DNA of 64,000 nucleotides. It comes from Spartobacteria bacterium. GTDB taxonomy: Bacteria; Verrucomicrobiota; Verrucomicrobiia; Chthoniobacterales; Chthoniobacteraceae. Location: assembly GCA_021324825.1 (NCBI GenBank), contig JAJPII010000031.1:19485-83484 (forward strand), in the 5' to 3' direction. Positions within the stretch are counted from its first letter, which is position 1; each line of letters starts with the position of its first letter. The position numbers and the translations under genes were made by a program. Shown here in pieces: positions 58,212 through 64,000 of this stretch. Under the pieces are notes generated by a model. It saw only the letters and a list, made by a program, of their open reading frames with translations. It did not search any database and was not told the origin of the DNA.

Positions 58212-59254
58212 CCCCCGTCTCCATCTGCGACCTCAAGCGCGCCGCCGGCGGCGGGAGAGTCGAGGGGGCCGTCCATTGCCAGGTCGAGTCGATCTCCAAA
58301 AAGGAGACGCGCGAACAGAAGCCGTATTGGGAACTCGTCGTGGCCGACGCGGAGGGAAAACTGACCCTCCGCGCATGGAACGATTCCCCGAACTACGCCC
58401 TCTGCGCCAGCCTCGTCAAAGGCTCCTTCCTTGAAATAACCGGGGAGTTCGTGCTGAACCCGCCCTACGGCCTCGACGCGAAGAAATGGAACTGCCGTTC
58501 TCTCGGCGGAGAGGAACGCGACCTTTTGCTAAGAGGCCCCGCCGCCCTGCGTGAAAAGCAGGACGCCGATTACCAGTTCCTGCGCGAAGCGGTCTCCACG
58601 ATGGGCGACCCGCGGTTGCGCGCGCTGTGCGAAGCTTTCCTTGAGGAATACGGCGAGCGTTTCCGGCGAACGGGCGCGGCGCGAAATTACCACCATTCGC
58701 GCCGGGGCGGCCTGGTCGAGCATACGGCGCAAATGATGCGCGCCGCGCAAGCCGTGGCGGCGGTGTATCCCCGGCTGAACCGCGACCTCCTCCTGGCCGG
58801 CGTGCTGTTTCACGACAGCGGAAAACTCTGGGAGAACGCGTACCCGGAAAACGGATTCATCATGCCCTTTGACGAGCGGGGCGAACTGGCGGGGCACATC
58901 ATGATCGGCATGGAACTGGTGAACAGGATGTGGCGCAAAGCGTCGGAAGCCCACGGGCAGGCGTGGGCCGCGTTCCGCCCTCCGTCGGAAGACGTGCGGC
59001 TGCATCTTTTGCACCTCATCGCGGCGCACCACGGAAGCAAAGAGTTCGGCTCGCCCGTGGACCCGAAGACGCCCGAGGCGTTCGCGCTCAATCACATCGA
59101 CAACCTCGACGCGAAACTGGAGATGGTTTTCGCGGCTTACGAAACCGCGCTCCCCATCGCCCCGCGCATCTTCGAGCGAACCCGCCCCCTGCCGGGAAAC
59201 CTGGTGGAACCCCTGCCCCCTTTATTTCCCGAGGGTGTGCAGGGCGGCCAGTGA
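58208..59254 (+). CDS. YhaM-like OB/HD-domain 3'-5' exoribonuclease
   Basis: A 348-residue protein with an OB-fold nucleic-acid-binding domain (about 15-105, YWELVVADAEGKLTLRAWND, FLEITGEFVLN) followed by an HD phosphohydrolase domain: NYHHSRRGGLVEHTAQMMR, LLAGVLFHDSGKLWE and HLIAAHHGSKEFGS supply the metal ligands, and NHIDNLDAKLEMV ends it. This is the YhaM/CBF1 layout, a manganese-dependent 3'-5' exonuclease acting on RNA and DNA. GTG start overlaps khpA. Its C-terminal 33 bases overlap the convergent receiver-TPR gene. Confidence 0.85.
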   Translation: MTPVSICDLKRAAGGGRVEGAVHCQVESISKKETREQKPYWELVVADAEGKLTLRAWNDSPNYALCASLVKGSFLEITGEFVLNPPYGLDAKKWNCRSLGGEERDLLLRGPAALREKQDADYQFLREAVSTMGDPRLRALCEAFLEEYGERFRRTGAARNYHHSRRGGLVEHTAQMMRAAQAVAAVYPRLNRDLLLAGVLFHDSGKLWENAYPENGFIMPFDERGELAGHIMIGMELVNRMWRKASEAHGQAWAAFRPPSEDVRLHLLHLIAAHHGSKEFGSPVDPKTPEAFALNHIDNLDAKLEMVFAAYETALPIAPRIFERTRPLPGNLVEPLPPLFPEGVQGGQ

Positions 59255-61216
59255 ATCGGCGTCCTTGGGGTTGAGGCGGACGGCTGCGGAGTAGTCGGCG
59301 ATGGCGCCGTCGAGGTCGCCCCGGGCGCGCTTCACGTTGCCGCGGTAGTGATACATGGCGGCGTTGTTCGGGTTTAGCTCGATGGCTTTATTGTAGTCGG
59401 CCAGGGTGCCCGCAAGATCGTGTTTGGCGGCTTTGGCGTTGCCCCGGAAGAAATAGGCGTTGGCGTTTGCGGGGTTCAGGTCGATGAGGCGGTCCAGGTC
59501 GGAGATGGCGCCGTCGAGGTTGCCCTGGGCGGCTTTGGCGTTGCCCCGGTAGAAGTAGGCGTCGGCCAGTTTCGGGTCCAGGTCGAGGGCGCGGGTGTAG
59601 TCGGTTATCGCGCCGTCCAGGTCCTGCTTGGCGGCGCGCGCGGCTCCGCGGAAGAAGCAGGCTATGGCGCTCTTCGGGTTGAGTTCGATGAGGCGGTTGA
59701 AGTCGGTTATCGCGCCGTCGAGATCGCCCTTCGCGGCGCGGACGTTGCCGCGGCTAAGGTGGGCTTCGGCGTAGTCGGGGTTCATCTCGATGGCGCTGTT
59801 GAACCGGGCCAGCGCGCCGTCCAGGTCGCCCTTGGCGTCGCGGGCGAGGCCGCAATGGTAGTAGAACTGGGCGTCCTTGGGATTTATCTGGATGGCGCGT
59901 TCGTAGTCGGCGATGGCTTTGTCGAGTTCGCCTTTGTCGCACTCGGCGCTGCCGCGGTTGTTGTAAGCCTTGGCGTATTGCGGGTCGATGGCGATGGATT
60001 GATCGAAGTCGGCTATCGCGCCGTCGTAATCCTTTTTCGCGGACTTGGCGCTGCCGCGGTTGTTAAAGGCGCGGGCGTCCTTTGGGTTGAGCTTGAGGGC
60101 GCGGTCGAAATCGGCGATGGCCGCGCTGAGGTCGTTTTTCGCGCATTCGACGATGGCGCGGTTGTTGAAGTAGGAGGAGGAGTCCTTCGGGTTGAAGGCG
60201 AGCGCCTGGTCGTAGTCCGCGAGCGCGCCCTCGAAGTCGCCCTTGTCGCGCTTGACGTTGCCGCGGTTGTTGTAAATTTTGGCGTCCTTGGGGTTGATCT
60301 GGAGGGCGCGGTTATAGTCCTTGAGGGAGGCGTCGAAGTCGCCCTTGTATTCCTCGGCCACGCCGCGGTTGCCGTATGCGGCCTGGTAGAGCGGGTCCAG
60401 CGTTATGGCGCGGCTGTAATCGGCGATGGCGGCGTCCAGGTTGTTCCTGTCCTGCTCGACGTTGCCGCGGTTGTCGTAGGCTTCGGCGAAGTTCGGCTTC
60501 AGGGCGATGGCCTGGTTGAAATCGGCCAGCGCGCCGTCGAAGTTGTTTCTTCCCAATTCGATGCTGCCGCGGTTGTTATAGGACTTGGCGTTCCTGGGGT
60601 TGATCTGAATGGCGCGGTTGTAGTCCGCGAGGGCGCCGTCCATGTCGCCTTTGTTTTCCTTGGCGCGTCCGCTCTGGTTGAAGTCCTCGGCGGTCATTGG
60701 CTTCGCTTTGGCCGCGGGGGGGCGGGATGAGGCGGCGGCGGGCGGCGTTGCCGGACGGGTGAATCTCCATACCCCGAAGAGAAGCAGCAGGACGGCGAAG
60801 AGCCCGGCTCCCCATTTGAAACCGAAAATGCTCTTTCGCCTCGGCGGAGCAGGCGGCTCTTCGTCTTCGGGAGGGGCGCACCCTCTGATGGCTTCCAGCA
60901 ATTCCGCGCTTTGCACGGGTTTCATGAGCACCGGATGCCCTTGCGTCTGTTCGGGATAATCGCTGAGATCGTATTGCGTGATGAAGATTGTCTTCATCTC
61001 CGGGAAGCGCTGCAGCAGTTCCTGGCTGAGGGTGAACCCGTCGACGGACTGCATGACGACCTCCGTTACGAGGAGATCGAGCCGGGAGATGCGTTCGGCG
61101 GCGGCGGACGCTCCTTCCGCGGCGGAAGTGCGCACGGCGTGCGAGGTTTTCGACACGATCTCAGCCTGGAGATCGTGCAGAATGGCCTGCTCGTCATCAA
61201 CCAGGAGGATGTTCAC
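59222..61216 (-). CDS. Receiver-TPR membrane protein coupled to odhA
   Basis: A 664-residue protein: receiver domain (1-115), transmembrane helix (about 128-148, WGAGLFAVLLLLFGVWRF), linker, then 14 consecutive 34-residue TPR units (about 175-655). The receiver has the acidic pair (LLVDDEQAI), Thr (FITQY) and Lys (LMKPVQ), but the phospho-acceptor position, normally the second Asp in DxxxxDxxMPxxDG, reads DLLVTEVVMQSVDG, with Glu instead of Asp. It may mimic the phosphorylated state. The TPR array would recruit partners. GTG start overlaps the odhA stop (GTGA). The TPR units are nearly identical in DNA at some places. Confidence 0.85.
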   Translation of the reverse strand: MNILLVDDEQAILHDLQAEIVSKTSHAVRTSAAEGASAAAERISRLDLLVTEVVMQSVDGFTLSQELLQRFPEMKTIFITQYDLSDYPEQTQGHPVLMKPVQSAELLEAIRGCAPPEDEEPPAPPRRKSIFGFKWGAGLFAVLLLLFGVWRFTRPATPPAAASSRPPAAKAKPMTAEDFNQSGRAKENKGDMDGALADYNRAIQINPRNAKSYNNRGSIELGRNNFDGALADFNQAIALKPNFAEAYDNRGNVEQDRNNLDAAIADYSRAITLDPLYQAAYGNRGVAEEYKGDFDASLKDYNRALQINPKDAKIYNNRGNVKRDKGDFEGALADYDQALAFNPKDSSSYFNNRAIVECAKNDLSAAIADFDRALKLNPKDARAFNNRGSAKSAKKDYDGAIADFDQSIAIDPQYAKAYNNRGSAECDKGELDKAIADYERAIQINPKDAQFYYHCGLARDAKGDLDGALARFNSAIEMNPDYAEAHLSRGNVRAAKGDLDGAITDFNRLIELNPKSAIACFFRGAARAAKQDLDGAITDYTRALDLDPKLADAYFYRGNAKAAQGNLDGAISDLDRLIDLNPANANAYFFRGNAKAAKHDLAGTLADYNKAIELNPNNAAMYHYRGNVKRARGDLDGAIADYSAAVRLNPKDADSLAALHTLGK

Positions 61217-63960
61217 CCTAGATTGAAGGCGTCCTCGACGATCAACTTCTGCTCGCGTTTATGGACGGCGAGCGAGCCGACGGCAGGGCTGGAACTGGCA
61301 TTCCTGCCCGCGTAGATGACGATGGGAGCAAAGTGCAGATTCAGGAGGGGCACGATATAGGACCATGCGCCCATGTTTTGGGATTCCTCCTGGCACCAGA
61401 CGAATTTCTTGGCGTTCGGGAACGCGCCGACGGCGGCTTGGAGGGCCGGCAGGTTCAACGGATAGAGTTGCTCGATGCGGATGATCGCCGCATCGCCCCT
61501 GGAATTCTGGGAACGGTAGCCCTCGAGGTCGTAATAAACCTTGCCGGAACAAAAGATGATCCGCTCCACGGCCGCGGGATCGGCGGGCGCAACCCCGGGT
61601 AAAATCTCCAGGAAGCAGCCGCCGGTGAAGTCCGGGATGGTTGAAACGGCTTTCTCGGAACGGAGCAGGCTCTTGGGCGTGGCGACGATGAGCGGCTTGC
61701 GGAACTCCCGCTTCATCTGCCTGCGGAGCAGGTGGAAGTATTGGGCGGGCGTGGTGGGATTGCAGACCTGGATATTCTCCTCCGCGCAAAGCTGGAGGAA
61801 ACGCTCGATGCGGGCGCTGGAGTGCTCCGGCCCCTGGCCTTCGTAACCGTGCGGCAAGAGGAGGACGATGCCGCTGGGCCTCTGCCACTTGGATTCCGCG
61901 GAGACGATGAATTGGTCGATGATGACCTGCGCGCCGTTGGCGAAGTCGCCAAACTGCGCCTCCCAGATGCAGAGCATTTCGGGAAAGCCGAGAGAGTAGC
62001 CGTAGTCAAACCCGAGGACGGCCGCTTCGGAAAGGAGGCTGTTATAAACGCACAACCGGGCCTGGTCGGGAGCGAGATGGAGCAGGGGGGTATAGCGTTC
62101 CTGCGTCTTGGCGTCGTAGAGAACGGCGTGCCGTTGGCTGAAGGTGCCCCGCCTGCTGTCCTGCCCGGAGAGCCGGACGGGGATGCGCTCCAGAAGCAGC
62201 GAGCCGAAGGCGAGCGCCTCGGCGAAACCCCAGTCGAACGGGCCGCCGGCCTTGTAAACATCGGCGCGACGGTCGATCAGCATCCGCTTTACCTTCGGGA
62301 GGATGTTGAATTTCTCGGGAATGGTCGTCAACCCCTTTACGATGGCTCCCAGCATCTCGGCGTCGATGGCCGTATCGACTTTCGCGTGGGAATACGGCGG
62401 CTGGAAGATGGCGGTCGATTCGCGGAATTTGTTGGTCGTCTTGCTCGCGTCGTGCTCGGCGCGTTTCACCTGGCTCAAGGCGGCTTCCAGTTTTTCCTTG
62501 AATTCGGCTTCCAGGGCCTCGGCGTCCTTCTCCGTCAGGACGCCAGACTCGACCAGGCGCTTGCGGAAGAGGGTGGAGACGGAGGGGTGGGTCCCGATTT
62601 CCGCGTAGAGCGAAGGCTGGGTGAAGACCGGTTCGTCGCCTTCGTTATGGCCGAGGCGGCGGTAGCAATACATATCGATGACCACGTCGCCGCGGAACTG
62701 CTGGCGGTACTCGAACGCAAGCCGTGTGACGAAGGCCACGGCTATCGGGTCGTCGCCGTTGACGTGAAAGATCGGCGCCTCGATCATCTTCGCGACATCG
62801 GTCGCGTAGTAGGAGGAACGTGCGTCGGCGGGGAGAGTGGTGAAGCCGATCTGGTTATTGATGATGACGTGGATGGTGCCGCCGGTCTTGTAACCGGGGA
62901 GTTGGGAGAGGTTCAGCACTTCCGCCACCATCCCCTGCCCCGCGAAGGCGGCGTCACCGTGCAAAAGGAGCGGCACGACCTTCGCCCGCTCCTCGGAATC
63001 GCGCCTGCACCGCTGCCGCGCGCGGGCGATGCCTTCCACCACGGCGTCCGCCGCTTCCAGGTGGCTCGGGTTCGCCGCGAGGCGTATCTCGACGTCGGCG
63101 CCGGAAAGGGTCTTCCGCGTGCTGGCGTAGCCCAGGTGGTATTTCACGTCGCCGTCGCCGCAGACGAGGTTCGGGATGAAATTCTCGGAGAACTCCGCGA
63201 AGATGACCTCGAGCGACTTCTCCAGGAAATTGGCCAGGACGTTGAGCCGCCCCCGGTGGGCCATCCCCATGTCGATCTCCTCCACGCCCAGCCGCGGACA
63301 GTTCTGGAAAAGGGTGTTCAGGATAACCATGAGCGACTCGCCGCCTTCCAACCCGAACCGCTTCTGCCCGACATATTTCGTATGGAGGAAATGCTCGAAG
63401 CCCTCGGCCTTCATCAATTCCCGGAGCATCTGGCGCTGTTCTTCCGGGTCGATATTCTCGTCGCGGGCTTCCAGCCGCTCGATGATCCAGTTGCGCACCC
63501 GGCTGTTCTGGATGTGCATGAACTCCGTGCCGATGGTGCGGGCGTAAACTTTCTGGAGCGAGGCGATCATCTCGCCCAGGGTCATCGTCTTTCCGCCCAT
63601 GTAGAACCGGGAAGAAACCTCGGCGCCCAGATCGGCCTCCGTGAAGCCGAGTTCCTTCAGGGCCAGCAGCGGCTGTTCCGGGCGGCACTTCGCCAGGGGA
63701 TCGAGATACGCCATCGTATGCCCCAGCGACCGGTACGCGGAGACAGCCCCGTCCACGCGCGTCTGCCACTGCGGTTCGCGGTCGAAATCCCCGGCGGCAT
63801 GGGCGGTGGTCCCGTTGCCCCCCTTCTGAAGCGAGCCCAGCTCGAACCCTTCGAAGAAGGCGGACCAGGTCGCATCGACCGACGAGGGGTCGCTGCGCCA
63901 GCGGGCATAGTTTTCATCCAGGAGATCGGCGTTGAAGCCATTAACCACGGCAGTGCTCAT
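61213..63960 (-). CDS. sucA: 2-oxoglutarate dehydrogenase E1 component
   Basis: A 915-residue TPP-dependent E1 of the 2-oxoglutarate dehydrogenase complex (homodimeric type). Start MSTAVVNGFNADLLDENYARWRSDP is typical; GMAHRGRLNVLANF near 260, HGDAAFAGQGMVAEVLNLS near 345 (TPP-binding), YCYRRLGHNEGDEP near 440 and LPHGYEGQGPEHSSARIERFLQLC near 700 are conserved. It feeds succinyl groups to a lipoylated E2; sucB is not in this window. I chose the ATG at 63960; 12 further in-frame codons upstream are unlike SucA. Nearest downstream gene is the receiver-TPR protein, overlapping by four bases. Confidence 0.95.
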   Translation of the reverse strand: MSTAVVNGFNADLLDENYARWRSDPSSVDATWSAFFEGFELGSLQKGGNGTTAHAAGDFDREPQWQTRVDGAVSAYRSLGHTMAYLDPLAKCRPEQPLLALKELGFTEADLGAEVSSRFYMGGKTMTLGEMIASLQKVYARTIGTEFMHIQNSRVRNWIIERLEARDENIDPEEQRQMLRELMKAEGFEHFLHTKYVGQKRFGLEGGESLMVILNTLFQNCPRLGVEEIDMGMAHRGRLNVLANFLEKSLEVIFAEFSENFIPNLVCGDGDVKYHLGYASTRKTLSGADVEIRLAANPSHLEAADAVVEGIARARQRCRRDSEERAKVVPLLLHGDAAFAGQGMVAEVLNLSQLPGYKTGGTIHVIINNQIGFTTLPADARSSYYATDVAKMIEAPIFHVNGDDPIAVAFVTRLAFEYRQQFRGDVVIDMYCYRRLGHNEGDEPVFTQPSLYAEIGTHPSVSTLFRKRLVESGVLTEKDAEALEAEFKEKLEAALSQVKRAEHDASKTTNKFRESTAIFQPPYSHAKVDTAIDAEMLGAIVKGLTTIPEKFNILPKVKRMLIDRRADVYKAGGPFDWGFAEALAFGSLLLERIPVRLSGQDSRRGTFSQRHAVLYDAKTQERYTPLLHLAPDQARLCVYNSLLSEAAVLGFDYGYSLGFPEMLCIWEAQFGDFANGAQVIIDQFIVSAESKWQRPSGIVLLLPHGYEGQGPEHSSARIERFLQLCAEENIQVCNPTTPAQYFHLLRRQMKREFRKPLIVATPKSLLRSEKAVSTIPDFTGGCFLEILPGVAPADPAAVERIIFCSGKVYYDLEGYRSQNSRGDAAIIRIEQLYPLNLPALQAAVGAFPNAKKFVWCQEESQNMGAWSYIVPLLNLHFAPIVIYAGRNASSSPAVGSLAVHKREQKLIVEDAFNLG

Positions 63961-64000
63961 ACAAGGAAATACTTCTTTCCCGCATGGTAACAACAAATCC

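Noticed and set aside
59252..60700. Regular ~102-base DNA repeats, considered as CRISPR or tandem array
   Set aside because: They encode 34-residue TPR units in frame, and spacers between identical short repeats are absent. No CRISPR array was found in the window.
59420..60730. Plus-strand frame with repeated Val-Gly motifs opposite the TPR array
   Set aside because: The apparent repeats are the complement of the TPR coding repeats; not a separate gene.
61732..63990. Long plus-strand frame opposite sucA
   Set aside because: Antisense shadow of a clearly conserved 2-oxoglutarate dehydrogenase E1.

Overview
The window is a GC-rich, gene-dense chromosomal segment from a Gram-negative bacterium, probably of the Verrucomicrobiota/PVC group. 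The affiliation is an inference from a combination of traits: a PVC-style prepilin-like protein with a DG motif near its end, an alpha-toroid (squalene-cyclase-repeat) membrane protein, RNase HIII, a eukaryote-like type II glutamine synthetase, dimeric-type glycyl-tRNA synthetase, PagL-like outer-membrane proteins, and an E1-alpha/E1-beta pyruvate dehydrogenase. No rRNA or other phylogenetic marker was read to settle it.

Layout. 1-4152 (minus): a translationally coupled run lipA, GT2 glycosyltransferase, coiled-coil exported protein, ABC ATPase, ABC permease, glycosyltransferase (cut by the window edge). 4256-4878 (plus): a VapBC-type toxin-antitoxin pair. 4880-8703 (minus): recR, a membrane-anchored class III cyclase homologue with altered catalytic residues, a zinc-finger-less ClpX-like ATPase and a small lipoprotein. 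8842-10206: glyS. 10237-13562 (minus): three YqjD/YqjE-like envelope-stress genes running into two pilT paralogues, the second with an apparent one-base frameshift. 13706-15969: two PagL-like genes flanking a TauE/SafE permease whose start codon lies inside a repeat element. 16023-20664: a receiver-only response regulator, two coupled envelope proteins of unknown function, a LacI regulator and two small membrane coiled-coil proteins, then tRNA-Val(UAC). 20879-27080 (minus): a four-gene ATP-grasp/alpha-E/transglutaminase/DUF2126 cluster. 27132-28690: a membrane protein, an EVE-domain protein and the RNase P RNA with promoter and terminator. 28955-33124: prepilin-like protein, alpha-toroid protein, O-methyltransferase, and a PP2C phosphatase paired with a miniature kinase-like protein. 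33340-39837: glnA (type II) with a sigma-54-like promoter, a tiny secreted poly-histidine peptide, rnhC and dnaE. 39873-45815: rsmD, an AsmA-like protein, a YegS-type lipid kinase, a rhomboid protease and a second ABC exporter. 45872-50342: an exported protein, rpsT, a large AT-richer ArnT-like membrane protein and two small proteins. 50465-59254: pdhA-pdhB-pdhC-lpd, a lipoprotein deacetylase, ffh, rpsP, khpA and a YhaM-like HD/OB nuclease. 59222-63960 (minus): odhA/sucA coupled to a receiver-TPR membrane protein.

A dispersed palindromic element recurs at least eight times in gaps between genes. Its core is GAGGCGGCTG-TGC-CAGCCGCCTC, and the longest copies have about 24-base terminal inverted repeats built on a TCATGC motif. 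It supplies the start codon of one gene and the stop codon of another.

Metabolically the segment links lipoate synthesis (lipA) with two lipoate-dependent complexes (PDH, 2-oxoglutarate dehydrogenase E1). The most unusual items are the inverted-repeat element family, the poly-histidine secreted peptide, the odhA-coupled receiver-TPR protein whose phospho-acceptor Asp is replaced by Glu, the cyclase homologue with Glu replacing its metal Asp residues, and the re-split ATP-grasp/transglutaminase/amidoligase cluster.
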